From Lonepinella koalarum (GTDB taxonomy: Bacteria > Pseudomonadota > Gammaproteobacteria > Enterobacterales > Pasteurellaceae), in contig NZ_SRHX01000003.1 in assembly GCF_004565475.1 (NCBI RefSeq), forward strand, positions 62,001-126,000: DNA of 64,000 bases, given 5' to 3'. The notes under the pieces were generated by a model. It saw only the letters and a list, made by a program, of their open reading frames with translations. It was not told where the DNA came from and made no database searches. This document shows positions 18,612 to 27,356 of the stretch, in pieces. Position numbers and translations under genes: made by a program. Every line of letters begins with the position of its first letter. The first letter of the stretch is position 1.

Positions 18612-19985
18612 TTATTTGGACACTGCACTTTTTTCTGTATTTTCAATTTGTTGTGCTTTTTCATAGGCTTTTGCTCTACGCCAAGTCAGTACAACTGCAG
18701 CAAAATAAATGATACCAATTACAGTAAAGCCAACAATGTTTTCAAGGGTTAATGCTTGAACCAATAAATAAGTAATTGGTGATCCACCCTGATCCATAGA
18801 AGCCACTTGTTCACCAACTTTTAATGTACCTGCATTCGCCGCCAATTGGGTATTTAGCCAAATAGTTTGCGTTGCGATCCATAAAGTGATTGACATAATG
18901 ATTGTGCCTGAGATCAAGGTTCTAAATAAATTACCTTGATGTACTGCCACTGCCATTGCTACAAAAAAACCAATGGTGGCTAAATCGCCGAATGGCAAGA
19001 CTTGGTTACTAGGAAGTAACACGGCAATCAGAATGGTTAATGGAATAAAAATCAAACTAGCAGATACCACGGAACTATGTCCCAACAATAAAGCTGGATC
19101 TAAACCAATTAAGAAATCTTTACCACCAAATTTGGCTTGTAATTTTTTGCGAGCTTGTTTGGCGATTGGGGTTAAACCGTCCATAATGGGTTTAATGACT
19201 CTTGGCATTAATAACATGACCGCAGCGGTTTTAATGGCAAGTTGTAAGGTGTCTTTAAGATTGTAGCCCGCCAATAATCCAATCACGATCCCCATAATAA
19301 AGCCCACGGTGACAGGTTCGCCTAAAGGACCAAAGCGTTTTTGCAGATCATCGGCGGAGAAATGAATTTTATTTAAACCAGGGATTTTATCAATAATGGT
19401 ATCCACCAACACCGCAATTGGACCAAGATAAGCCGAAGTGCCGTGTGGAATCGCAATACCGTCTAATTCAAAGAAATGTTTGGTATCTTTGGTAAACCAA
19501 TCCCCTAATTTATAGGCAAAAGCTGCATGAATCACTACACCTAAAATCCCCAACCAATATGAACCTGTTGCAATATGCACTAACGCCCCAGTAAAGGTCA
19601 TGTGCCAAATATTCCAAATATCCACATTCACCACACGGGTCATTTTTAATACCAACATCAAAATATTCACCGCAATAGCGATGGGAATCGCCACTAAGGC
19701 AATTTGTGAGGCCCAAGTTATTGGGGAAGCCCCCGGCCAGCCTAAATCGATCACATTTAATTGAATATCAAAAGTATGAGCCATGGCTTTGGCGGCTGGA
19801 CCAATGGAATCTAGCATTAACCCAATGACCAAGCCAATTCCCACAAATCCGATACCAATTTGTAACCCTGCTTTAAACGCCTCACCAAATTTCATGCCTA
19901 AAAATAAGGAAAAGATAATAATCACAATTGGTAACATTACCGCTGGACCTAAGTCCAAAATGTATTGCATAACTTCGTTAAACAT
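18612..19985 (-). CDS. gatC: PTS galactitol-type EIIC permease
   Basis: Membrane channel of the phosphotransferase system, importing and phosphorylating galactitol. It has 457 residues with about 10-12 hydrophobic helices. Family marks are the N-terminal LDLGPAVMLPIVIIIFSLFLG, GEAFKAGLQIGIGFVGI, WPGASPITWASQIALVAIP and GDWFTKDTKHFFELDGIAIPHG. The gene follows gatB closely (4 bases), as expected for separate A, B and C proteins that assemble together. E. coli GatC is 451 residues. Another hexitol as substrate cannot be excluded. Confidence 0.93.
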   Translation of the reverse strand: MFNEVMQYILDLGPAVMLPIVIIIFSLFLGMKFGEAFKAGLQIGIGFVGIGLVIGLMLDSIGPAAKAMAHTFDIQLNVIDLGWPGASPITWASQIALVAIPIAIAVNILMLVLKMTRVVNVDIWNIWHMTFTGALVHIATGSYWLGILGVVIHAAFAYKLGDWFTKDTKHFFELDGIAIPHGTSAYLGPIAVLVDTIIDKIPGLNKIHFSADDLQKRFGPLGEPVTVGFIMGIVIGLLAGYNLKDTLQLAIKTAAVMLLMPRVIKPIMDGLTPIAKQARKKLQAKFGGKDFLIGLDPALLLGHSSVVSASLIFIPLTILIAVLLPSNQVLPFGDLATIGFFVAMAVAVHQGNLFRTLISGTIIMSITLWIATQTIWLNTQLAANAGTLKVGEQVASMDQGGSPITYLLVQALTLENIVGFTVIGIIYFAAVVLTWRRAKAYEKAQQIENTEKSAVSK

Positions 19986-19989
19986 AATT

Positions 19990-20274
19990 TTACCCTCTTA
20001 GAATAGTTAGGATTTTGTCTTTTAATTCATCAATGCCAACGCCTGAAACGAAAGGCATGCCATGAACAATGGGAATGTCACCAAAACTTTGCGAAATTTT
20101 GGCAGTAGTACAAATTAGATCCGTGTCATCCACATAACTGCTAATTTCGCTCACTCGGCATTGCACAAGTTCCAGTGGAATATTATGTTCCGCACAAAGC
20201 TCTTTGATTTCTTCTGCTGCCAAGGTAGAGGTGGCGACCGCACCACCGCAGGCAACAATAATTTTCTTTTTCAT
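19990..20274 (-). CDS. gatB: PTS galactitol-type EIIB
   Basis: Cytoplasmic phosphocarrier passing phosphate from GatA to the sugar bound in GatC. The 94-residue product has the phospho-cysteine Cys9 in the loop CGGAVATST directly after the first strand (KKKIIVA). Later segments ([19 protein letters not shown]) match the family. An AGGAGGTGAGCT ribosome site precedes the start. It sits between gatA (17 bases) and gatC. Confidence 0.94.
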   Translation of the reverse strand: MKKKIIVACGGAVATSTLAAEEIKELCAEHNIPLELVQCRVSEISSYVDDTDLICTTAKISQSFGDIPIVHGMPFVSGVGIDELKDKILTILRG

Positions 20275-20291
20275 AGCTCACCTCCTAGGGA

Positions 20292-20741
20292 TTAATTAAA
20301 CGTTAAGTGTTGCTTTATTAAAGTGGGTAATAGGCGACTTGGCGTGGATATTAATTGCTCAACAAATTGATTATCTTGTAATTTCCCAAATAGCGTTTTA
20401 AGCACATTTAATTGTTCTTTAGGATCAGTGACCACTAAAGCAATAATAAAATGAACGTCTACTGTGCCATCATCATCTGCTCGGTTAAATGCTACGGTTT
20501 TATTAGGACGAATAAAATAAATCGCAGGTTTTAACGCATGTTCCGCTTCACAATGGGGAATCGCCACCGCATAATGTTCTAATTCAATACCCGTTGGAAA
20601 TTCGTCTTCACGTTCAAAAACAGATTGGCGATAACTCGCTTTCACAATATGGCGAGCAATAAGTTCATCTGCAATGTGATTTAATGCTTCGCGAAAATCA
20701 TGAAAGGAAATATCGGTTTTGATTAATACGTCAGTATTCAT
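20292..20741 (-). CDS. gatA: PTS galactitol-type EIIA
   Basis: Cytoplasmic phosphocarrier taking phosphate from HPr. The 149 residues form a mannitol/fructose-type EIIA domain with the active His63 in YAVAIPHCEAEHALKP (E. coli GatA uses His62) and a conserved FPTGIELEH lead-in. The gene lies 19 bases behind gatZ and 17 before gatB, an uninterrupted operon. Confidence 0.93.
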   Translation of the reverse strand: MNTDVLIKTDISFHDFREALNHIADELIARHIVKASYRQSVFEREDEFPTGIELEHYAVAIPHCEAEHALKPAIYFIRPNKTVAFNRADDDGTVDVHFIIALVVTDPKEQLNVLKTLFGKLQDNQFVEQLISTPSRLLPTLIKQHLTFN

Positions 20742-20760
20742 AGGTTACATCCTTTTATTT

Positions 20761-22029
20761 TTATGATTTACCGTGACAACCAAAGGCATAATCCGCTAGG
20801 ACAAGCTGAATTTTATCGATGATTAAATGAATTGGTGTGCAATCCAGATCACCCGTGACAACTCGGTGGTATTGTTCTGGCAAATATTGGCTAAGCAATC
20901 CTAATGGAATTTCTATTGGCTCTAAATTATGGATTAATTTTTCCACTGCGTGATGAATACGCTCATGTGGCCAATAATAGCGGATTCTGTCGGATAGACT
21001 AAAATGTAGATCAACCATTGCCTTTGAGTGAGTAGGTGAATAGTATTTTTTCCAATAGGTTGGTTCATCTTGCATCACCTGATCGATCACGGAGATCAAA
21101 TGACTTTGCTGTTCTGGTGATACCAATTCTTTTTCAATATTCGCCAACGCAAACAACGCTTCTCTTAAAGCAAAGGTTAAAGCAGGTCCTACTTTCAGAA
21201 TCGCAAAGTGATCTTCAACTAAATGACGATAAGATGGACGAGTTTGATAATCGGTGGAATGTGCTTCAAAAATATAAGGTGTTTTTTCAATAAAAGAAGA
21301 TAATTCTCTTGCTAAATCAGGTTGATAGAGAATAACATTGGCGTGATCAAATTCCACCCCAGGTTGAACCACGAGTCCAATAACACGACAAAAAGCCTGA
21401 TGTAACCCTAAATCTTCAAAGGCTTTTTTATGCGTATCTATGGTTTCTTGTACACTTGACACCGTAGTCACATCAACAGATTGAATCGCATGGGCTTCAC
21501 CGCCAGGGACAGGCACTTCCGTTCCGATAATGTAGGTAATATTATTGCGTTCTTGTTCCGAAAGTGAGTTTTCAATGGCTTGAGCCAAAATAGCCGCTCG
21601 TTCTGCAACGATCTGTGGCGGAAGTGGCGTAGGATCATCGGCACAGGACATAGACGTATCCAAATGAATTTTCTGAAAACCTGCCTTGACATAGTCAATC
21701 ACTAAATCTTTAGATTTTTCCACCGCACTTTGTGCAGATTCATGTTGCCAACAATTTGGACCAAGATGATCACCGCCTAAAATCAGACGTTCCAACGGAA
21801 AATCAATTTTTTCAGCGATTTTATGCACAAAATTTTTAAAATCAATCGGTCTCATTCCTGTGTAACCGCCAAATTGGTTTACTTGATTGGATGTGGCTTC
21901 AATGAGAACCTTATTATTTGTATGGAGATCAAAACGCAAAGCCGCTTCAATCACTAAGGGATGAGCCGAACAAACGGAACAGATGCCAACAGCTTGCCCT
22001 GCTTTATGTTTTTCAACCAGTGCTTTCAT
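20761..22029 (-). CDS. gatZ: GatZ/KbaZ family protein (tagatose-bisphosphate aldolase accessory subunit)
   Basis: In enterics GatZ is needed for full activity and stability of the class II aldolase GatY. The 422-residue protein carries the family blocks [67 protein letters not shown] and [17 protein letters not shown]. No GatY is encoded here; instead a class I LacD-type aldolase gene lies 11 bases upstream. Its role in that setting is unclear: it may assist LacD, work with a GatY encoded elsewhere, or have a catalytic job of its own. An uptake core is inside at 21722. Confidence 0.9.
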   Translation of the reverse strand: MKALVEKHKAGQAVGICSVCSAHPLVIEAALRFDLHTNNKVLIEATSNQVNQFGGYTGMRPIDFKNFVHKIAEKIDFPLERLILGGDHLGPNCWQHESAQSAVEKSKDLVIDYVKAGFQKIHLDTSMSCADDPTPLPPQIVAERAAILAQAIENSLSEQERNNITYIIGTEVPVPGGEAHAIQSVDVTTVSSVQETIDTHKKAFEDLGLHQAFCRVIGLVVQPGVEFDHANVILYQPDLARELSSFIEKTPYIFEAHSTDYQTRPSYRHLVEDHFAILKVGPALTFALREALFALANIEKELVSPEQQSHLISVIDQVMQDEPTYWKKYYSPTHSKAMVDLHFSLSDRIRYYWPHERIHHAVEKLIHNLEPIEIPLGLLSQYLPEQYHRVVTGDLDCTPIHLIIDKIQLVLADYAFGCHGKS

Positions 22030-22040
22030 TTTTATTTATC

Positions 22041-22994
22041 CTATTGTGTAATCGGTGTCGCTGTATTCGTTAATATATCATTTAATATTCTAATATTATT
22101 CAAACCTTGCGTTTTAATCCATTGAATAGCTTGTTCTTTTCCCTGTTGTTTGAACATATCCGCACTTCCTGCCCAAGTGGCACGTCCACATAATACGCCG
22201 TTAAATGTAGAACCTGCCTGTTTCGCAAAAATCAAGGTTTGCTGAAATAATTCAGGGCTGACTCCCGCACTGAGAAAAATAAAGGGTAAAGGCGTTGCTT
22301 CACTTTGTTGTTTGAAAAAGGATTTCGCTACTTCTTGACTATAAACACTTTCATCTTGACTAAAACCTTCCACATAATTCATATCCACAGGAATTTCTAC
22401 TTTTAACACATCCACATTAAAGCGTGGATCTGAAAATAGCTGCATGGCTTCAATCACTTTTCTTGGTTTTAATCTTGCAAATTCTTTCGAATCCGAAATC
22501 TGACTATCATAAGTAAGAATTTCTAAGAAAAACGGCATATCTTCAGCCACACATTCAGAACCCACACGTTCCACAAATGCCTTTTTGATGTCATTAATTT
22601 CGTTACCTTCATCAATATCAATGTAAAGCAATAACTTAACGCCATCTGCTCCCTTTTCTTTTAATTGTTTTACCGAAACGCCATCAATCAAATCGGGAAA
22701 ACGCCCCACTTTCGTTTTGTCATAACCTGTTTTTTCATAAGCCATAATTAATCCACACTTAGGATCTTTTAAATTTGCTGCATCCCAGCCATATTCAGGA
22801 TCTAACAAAATGGCAGATGCCTCAGTGGTTAAATATTGAGAAACTAACCCTTTGAAAGCGGTGATGTTATTATCGCTTACATCTTCCCCAAGCATTCTTC
22901 TCAACGCCCCACGCTGATCAATAGCTAATGCTCGAAAAATTCTTTCACTGCCGTAAAGTTTGTTTAGACGTTGTTGTTTAAGCGAAATGCACAT
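22041..22994 (-). CDS. lacD: Class I tagatose-1,6-bisphosphate aldolase (LacD type)
   Basis: Splits tagatose-1,6-bisphosphate to dihydroxyacetone phosphate and glyceraldehyde-3-phosphate through a Schiff-base lysine. The 317 residues match the LacD family of Gram-positive lactose clusters: RALAIDQRGALRRML, ILLDPEYGW, GADGVKLLLYIDIDE (likely active-site Lys), PFFLEILTYD, VDVLKVEIPVDM and FLSAGVSPELF. It is the first gene of the leftward gat operon, and a CRP-like site lies about 97 bp upstream. No LacC-type kinase gene is present; Pfk could phosphorylate tagatose-6-phosphate (inference). Confidence 0.9.
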   Translation of the reverse strand: MCISLKQQRLNKLYGSERIFRALAIDQRGALRRMLGEDVSDNNITAFKGLVSQYLTTEASAILLDPEYGWDAANLKDPKCGLIMAYEKTGYDKTKVGRFPDLIDGVSVKQLKEKGADGVKLLLYIDIDEGNEINDIKKAFVERVGSECVAEDMPFFLEILTYDSQISDSKEFARLKPRKVIEAMQLFSDPRFNVDVLKVEIPVDMNYVEGFSQDESVYSQEVAKSFFKQQSEATPLPFIFLSAGVSPELFQQTLIFAKQAGSTFNGVLCGRATWAGSADMFKQQGKEQAIQWIKTQGLNNIRILNDILTNTATPITQ

Positions 22995-23090
22995 AATTAC
23001 CTACCTTTTTGTTTTGTATTATTTCGTTTTATTTTGAATATTTTCATTTTATTTAAAAAAGAGAGATTGTAAATAACCTTTTTTCAGAAT

Positions 23091-23106
23091 TGTGATCTTT
23101 GTCACA
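23091..23106. promoter_or_regulatory. CRP-like site upstream of the gat operon
   Basis: TGTGATCTTTGTCACA is a perfect CRP palindrome about 97 bp upstream of lacD and 100 bp upstream of the divergent abiE antitoxin. It most likely gives catabolite control of gat. Confidence 0.75.
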
Positions 23107-23168
23107 GTTTTCAATAAAAATAGGATTCCAAAAAGAAATGTAGTATCTGTTTCTTTTTATGCTAAAAT

Positions 23169-23200
23169 ATGTCCAGTTTATTCTATAAAAAACTGGACAT
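23169..23200. promoter_or_regulatory. Inverted repeat before abiEi (probable autoregulatory operator)
   Basis: Perfect 11-bp arms ATGTCCAGTTT and AAACTGGACAT are separated by 10 bases. The right arm ends five bases before the antitoxin ATG and includes the GGA of its ribosome site. AbiEi antitoxins are known to repress their own promoter by binding inverted repeats, so this is the expected operator; an RNA hairpin hiding the ribosome site is an alternative. Confidence 0.65.
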
Positions 23201-23205
23201 TATTT

Positions 23206-23934
23206 ATGTTAAGAAATAACACCGATTCAAAAAATCAAGTGCTACAAGATATTCCAAGAGGTATTGTTTTTGGATTCAATGAGTTAGAAAAAAGCTCAAG
23301 CACACAGGCTATGATAAAAATGCTTAATAGAAAAGTGGTTAAAGGTGAACTGGTGAAATTATCCAAAGGTCGCTTTTATAAGCCTGAGAAAACGATTTTT
23401 GGGCAGTTGCAAGCTCCGATTAATGAAGTAGTAAAAGACTTTTTATACAAAAATGGAAGCTGTATTGGTTACCTAACAGGTTTGAGCATATACAATCAGT
23501 TTGGGCTAAGCTCACAAGTGAGTTCTGTTATTCAAATTGGACGAAATAGCTTACGTCCAGCATTACAACGATTACAGTATAAGATCCATTTTGTTCAGCA
23601 GAAAAATATTATTACGCAACAAAATATTCCGTTGTTGCAATATTTGGATTGTATTCGTTTTATAAAGAAAATCCCTGATAGCACCGTGAGTAAGGCGGTT
23701 TCTCGTTTGTTGAGCCTATTAGATGATTTTTCGGATGAACAAAAAGAGGCAATGGTAAGCCTTGTATTACAATATCCTCCATCAACAAGGGCATTATTCG
23801 GGGCAATGCTTGAATATTGCCAACAATATTCGCTCGCAGATAGCCTATTTGATACCTTGAATCCCATTACAACATATCAATTTATTGATGTTGATAAGAT
23901 TTTACCGAATACGAATAAATGGAATATAGTATGA
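23206..23934 (+). CDS. abiEi: Type IV toxin-antitoxin AbiEi-like antitoxin (DUF6088-like)
   Basis: DNA-binding antitoxin and autorepressor. ATG 23206 gives 242 residues; the longer open frame from 23092 overlaps the CRP site and operator and is not needed. The N-terminal part (about 15-65) looks like a winged helix (GIVFGFNELEKSSSTQAMIKMLNRKVVKGELVKLSKGRFYKPEK pattern), followed by GSCIGYLTGLSIYNQFGLSS, typical of AbiEi/DUF6088. The stop overlaps the toxin start as ATGA. AT-rich composition and isolation between sugar genes point to mobile-type acquisition. Confidence 0.82.
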   Translation: MLRNNTDSKNQVLQDIPRGIVFGFNELEKSSSTQAMIKMLNRKVVKGELVKLSKGRFYKPEKTIFGQLQAPINEVVKDFLYKNGSCIGYLTGLSIYNQFGLSSQVSSVIQIGRNSLRPALQRLQYKIHFVQQKNIITQQNIPLLQYLDCIRFIKKIPDSTVSKAVSRLLSLLDDFSDEQKEAMVSLVLQYPPSTRALFGAMLEYCQQYSLADSLFDTLNPITTYQFIDVDKILPNTNKWNIV

Positions 23935-24920
23935 AATTACATGAGAATCCTGAATTATTTCAGCAAGCGATTCGATATACTGCGGATAGTTTAAAGATAC
24001 TTCCAATCTATGTAGAAAAAGATTATTGGGTTACCTATGCTTTGTGGGTTTTGTTTTCTAGTGAAATGACTGCGAAAATTGTGTTTAAGGGCGGTACGTC
24101 ACTGGCAAAATGCTATGGACTGATTGAGCGATTTTCCGAAGATATTGATTTAGTGATCATACGAGAACAAAATGAATCCGATAATCAAGCGAAACAAAAA
24201 CTAAAAAAGATTGAGCAAATTATTTCAGAAAAATTGCCAGAAATGCCAATAGAAAATTTAACTCATCGAACTGGAAAAATAAGGAAAACTGCTCATAGTT
24301 ACCAACACTATTTTAGTGGTGATTATGCTCAAGCCAGAGATTTTATTGTATTGGAATCTACTTGGTTGGGCTATTTTGAACCCTTTGAAAGTAAGAAAAT
24401 ATCTTCACTTATTGGCTTAATTTTAGCTAAGAATCATCAATCTGAGATAATAACGCAATATGACCTTGGCGATTTTCCAGTTAATGTGTTAATGCCGAGC
24501 AGAACACTTTGTGAAAAAATAATGAGCCTAGTTCGTTTTTCTTATGATCCCAACCCTATTACCGCACTAAGAAATAAAATACGTCATATTTATGATATTC
24601 ATCAATTACTGAGCAGGGCAGAATATCGGCGTTTTTTTGATGGGTCTGAATTTGAAAAAATGCTAGTTAGAGTGGCTCGAGATGATATTCATAGTTTCAA
24701 AAATAATAACCAATGGCTAAGTCACCATCCTGTGGAATCTCTGGTATTCAAAGATGAAACAATATGGGAGCAATTAGAATTTCCTTACCAAAATGAATTT
24801 GGTAAGTTAGTCTATGGGAATTTACCGAATTTTAATGATATTAGATTTACGTTTGAGAAATTAAAAACTCGTCTTGCTAAGATTAAACAGTGGGATATAG
24901 TTGTTAAAAAACAAGGCTAA
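23931..24920 (+). CDS. abiEii: AbiEii/AbiGii family nucleotidyltransferase toxin
   Basis: Toxin of a type IV system; AbiEii proteins are nucleotidyltransferases that stop growth and can abort phage infection. ATG 23931 is chosen (329 residues) because it overlaps the antitoxin stop as ATGA; an ATG 12 bases upstream lies inside abiEi. The core motif KGGTSLAKCYGL-ERFSEDIDL at about 50-71 carries the GG(T/S) and D-x-D residues. Further family segments are DFIVLESTWLG and MPSRTLCEKIMSLVR-RHIYDIHQL. No toxin truncation is seen. A terminator overlaps its stop. Confidence 0.88.
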   Translation: MKLHENPELFQQAIRYTADSLKILPIYVEKDYWVTYALWVLFSSEMTAKIVFKGGTSLAKCYGLIERFSEDIDLVIIREQNESDNQAKQKLKKIEQIISEKLPEMPIENLTHRTGKIRKTAHSYQHYFSGDYAQARDFIVLESTWLGYFEPFESKKISSLIGLILAKNHQSEIITQYDLGDFPVNVLMPSRTLCEKIMSLVRFSYDPNPITALRNKIRHIYDIHQLLSRAEYRRFFDGSEFEKMLVRVARDDIHSFKNNNQWLSHHPVESLVFKDETIWEQLEFPYQNEFGKLVYGNLPNFNDIRFTFEKLKTRLAKIKQWDIVVKKQG

Positions 24921-24941
24921 GTACATAATAAACTTAGCCTT
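24913..24941. terminator. Bidirectional terminator abiEii / afuA paralogue 2
   Basis: A perfect 10-bp stem AAGGCTAAGT / ACTTAGCCTT lies over a 9-base loop, overlapping the abiEii stop codon between convergent genes. Confidence 0.75.
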
Positions 24942-24976
24942 ATCATTCAAACTGCGGTTATTTTTTGTAATTTTTA

Positions 24977-26023
24977 TCATTTAGCCAATTTAACTTCATC
25001 AACCCACTTCGTAATTAAGTGTTTACGTAAATCGCTCGCACCATATTTATCAAAATCATAATTAATTAAATTAATGGATTTAAAATCTAAAGAATAAGGT
25101 GATTGTTTCGCTTGGCTATTGGTTAAAATTTGATGAGTTTCACCCTTTTGCCACGAAAGTTCTTGTGCTTCAGCGGATAACGCCCAGTCTACAAATTTTT
25201 TCGCATTTTCAAGGTTTCTGGCGCCTTTAATAATACTCACGCCCCCAATTTCATAGCCAGTCCCTTCGCAAGGTACGATTAATTCAACAGGTGCACCTTT
25301 TTCTTTTTCAATGGAATGTTCGTGTAAGAATCCTACTCCAATAGATGCTTCGCCACGGGCTGTATTACGGGTAGCGGTATTACCTGATTTGGTATATTGT
25401 GATACGTTTTTATGTAAATCTTTTAAGTATTGGAAAGCCTGATCTTCGCCCCATAATTGTACAAAAGTGGCTAAAGCAGTGTAAGCAGTACCAGAACTTT
25501 GTGGATCAGCAGCTTGAATTTCATTTTTTAAACGTGGATCAGTTAAATCTTTCCAACATTTTGGTATAGGAATATTTAATTTTGCGAGACGTTCTGTATT
25601 GACGCCAAAACCTAAAATGCCTAAATAAATCGCTGAAGTATAATTGCCTTTGACTTTAGCCGGATCTTTTAATTCATCAGGAATAAATTGCAAATTAGGT
25701 GATTGATATTGGACCAGTAAGCCCATCTCACCCGCTTGAGAATGGGGATCTAAGGTGCCACCATACCAAACATCACCTTGTGGATTGGCTTTTTCGGCAT
25801 CTATTTTGGCTAAAATACTGCCTGTACCGCCACGAATAAAACTGGTTTTAATGCCAGTTTTCTTTTCAAAAGCGAGAATTTCTTGTTCGCACATCGTATT
25901 TTGAGCACTACAATATACAACTAAGCGACCACTATTAGCCGCATTTGCGATAGCATTTTGGTTAAATGCTACGCTACCGAGTAAAATAGTGGAAAGTGAT
26001 ATTGCCATTTGAGAAGTTTTCAT
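24977..26023 (-). CDS. AfuA-like periplasmic binding protein, paralogue 2 (divergent)
   Basis: Periplasmic receptor of the AfuA family, 348 residues, with a signal peptide (to about residue 29, NAIANAANS|GRLVVYC). Conserved segments are DVWYGGTLDPHSQAGEMGLL, ADPQSSGTAYTALATFVQLWGE and CEGTGYEIGGVSIIKGARN. At the site recalled as His205-Asp206-Tyr of AfuA it reads GFLHEH, an Asp-to-Glu and Tyr-to-His change, while the Glu of GTGYE is kept. A shifted ligand preference is therefore possible. It has no permease of its own, lies 101 bp behind paralogue 3 and likely delivers to afuBC 10 kb away. Confidence 0.85.
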   Translation of the reverse strand: MKTSQMAISLSTILLGSVAFNQNAIANAANSGRLVVYCSAQNTMCEQEILAFEKKTGIKTSFIRGGTGSILAKIDAEKANPQGDVWYGGTLDPHSQAGEMGLLVQYQSPNLQFIPDELKDPAKVKGNYTSAIYLGILGFGVNTERLAKLNIPIPKCWKDLTDPRLKNEIQAADPQSSGTAYTALATFVQLWGEDQAFQYLKDLHKNVSQYTKSGNTATRNTARGEASIGVGFLHEHSIEKEKGAPVELIVPCEGTGYEIGGVSIIKGARNLENAKKFVDWALSAEAQELSWQKGETHQILTNSQAKQSPYSLDFKSINLINYDFDKYGASDLRKHLITKWVDEVKLAK

Positions 26024-26053
26024 AAGCTCTCCTTTTTATTGAATATTAAAGGA

Positions 26054-26103
26054 TTGGGTAGGATTACACTATGCTGACACATGTCCTACCCAAATTAAAT
26101 GAT
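26054..26103. terminator. Hairpin between afuA paralogues 3 and 2
   Basis: Ten-base arms TTGGGTAGGA / TCCTACCCAA are separated by 30 bases. There is no clear T run, so this is an attenuator, an mRNA-stabilising stem or an operator rather than a strong terminator. It could set the ratio of the two receptors. Confidence 0.5.
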
Positions 26104-26124
26104 AAAGCGATTTGTTTGAAAAAA

Positions 26125-27165
26125 TTATTTCGCTAATTTAACATCTTGTACCCATTTTTCAATTAGGCGTTTGCGTTCAGCACTATCACCATATTTCTCA
26201 AAATCATAATTGATTAGGTTTAACTTGGTTGGATCAAATGCTGTTGGAGATTGTTCAGCAGTGGTATTGGTGAGAGTCTGGTGAGAATTACCTTTACGCC
26301 AAGCGGTTTCTTGTCCTTCTTTGGAAAGCACAAAATCGACAAATAATTTTGCATTGTCAATATTTCTTGAACCTTTGATAATACTTAAACCGCCCAATTC
26401 ATAGCCAGTACCTTCACAAGGCACAATCAATTCCACAGGGGCTCCAGCTTGTTTTTGCACGGCGTAATCGTGTAAGAATCCGATACCAATAGTTGCTTCA
26501 CCACGAGCGGCACTGTTAGATGGGGTGATACCTGATTTGGTGTATTGGGAAATATTTGGGTGTAATTGTTTGAAGTAATCGAATGCGCCTTGTTCACCCC
26601 AAAGTTGCACAAAGGTCGCAATAGCGGTGTAAGCGGTGCCTGAACTTTGTGGATCGGCAATTTGAATTTCGCCTTTTAAACGTGGATCGGTTAAATCTTT
26701 CCAGCATTTTGGCACCTCGGTAATGCCTAATTTTTTCAAACGCTCAGTATTTACGCCATAACCTAAAATTCCCATATAAATAGCCGAAGCATAATTCCCT
26801 TTCACTTTACCAGGATCGCGAAAACGTTCTACGATTTCATGAATATGTTTTGATTCATAGGGTTGTAATAATCCTAATTCTGCAGCTTGTGCCTGTGGAT
26901 CAAATGTACCACCATACCATACATCCGCTTGCGGATTATTTTTCTCCGCTTCCACTTTGGCAAATGTACTACCAGAACCATTACGAATAAAGGATGTACG
27001 TACATCGTATTTCTTCCCGAATTCTTGGGTCACTGCTTCACACATTTCATTGGTGGCACTACAATACACCACTAAACGACCTTTGGCGAGAGCTTGAGTA
27101 GATAGCATTAAACTTGCACCTAAAACTGCGGTGGAAATTGCAAAAGAAATTTTATTGAATTTCAT
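26125..27165 (-). CDS. AfuA-type periplasmic binding protein, paralogue 3
   Basis: 346 residues, with a signal peptide cut after Ala27 (STQALA|KGRLVVYC). It is close to paralogue 1 along the whole length (same size, GGTFDPQAQAA, ITEVPKCWKDLTDPRLKGEIQIADPQSSGT pattern) and keeps mature His205-Asp206 (GFLHDY) and Glu229 (GTGYE). It has the DVWYGGT and NGSGST loops of classical AfuA, so by residues it is the best candidate for the standard sugar-phosphate specificity although it is not next to afuBC. A perfect CRP-like site lies 72 bp upstream. Confidence 0.88.
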   Translation of the reverse strand: MKFNKISFAISTAVLGASLMLSTQALAKGRLVVYCSATNEMCEAVTQEFGKKYDVRTSFIRNGSGSTFAKVEAEKNNPQADVWYGGTFDPQAQAAELGLLQPYESKHIHEIVERFRDPGKVKGNYASAIYMGILGYGVNTERLKKLGITEVPKCWKDLTDPRLKGEIQIADPQSSGTAYTAIATFVQLWGEQGAFDYFKQLHPNISQYTKSGITPSNSAARGEATIGIGFLHDYAVQKQAGAPVELIVPCEGTGYELGGLSIIKGSRNIDNAKLFVDFVLSKEGQETAWRKGNSHQTLTNTTAEQSPTAFDPTKLNLINYDFEKYGDSAERKRLIEKWVQDVKLAK

Positions 27166-27236
27166 AGAATACCCCTATTGATTAAATGTAATTATTAAAA
27201 TGCTTTCTCATAATAACGGTTTTATGAATTTATTTC

Positions 27237-27252
27237 TGTGAGATAAGTCACA
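27237..27252. promoter_or_regulatory. CRP-like site upstream of afuA paralogue 3
   Basis: TGTGAGATAAGTCACA is a full TGTGA-N6-TCACA match 72 bp upstream of the gene and about 105 bp upstream of divergent udk. Distance and the parallel site before paralogue 1 favour afuA. Confidence 0.72.
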
Positions 27253-27356
27253 AAAATAAAAATTCGTTGCGTTATACTTAAAAATTTGGTTAAAAACTGT
27301 TAAAAAAGCCGATTTTTCTTTATAATCAGTCAAATTATTCCTTATTGAGAACATTT

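Noticed and set aside
23092-23205. Longer N terminus for the AbiE antitoxin
   Set aside because: The extension would lie over the CRP site and the inverted repeat; ATG 23206 has a ribosome-like GGA and matches the family length.
15498-27165. Ferric-iron transport as the role of the AfuA proteins
   Set aside because: The family name suggests iron, but characterised AfuABC binds sugar phosphates and the recalled ligand residues are present; the sugar-gene setting agrees.
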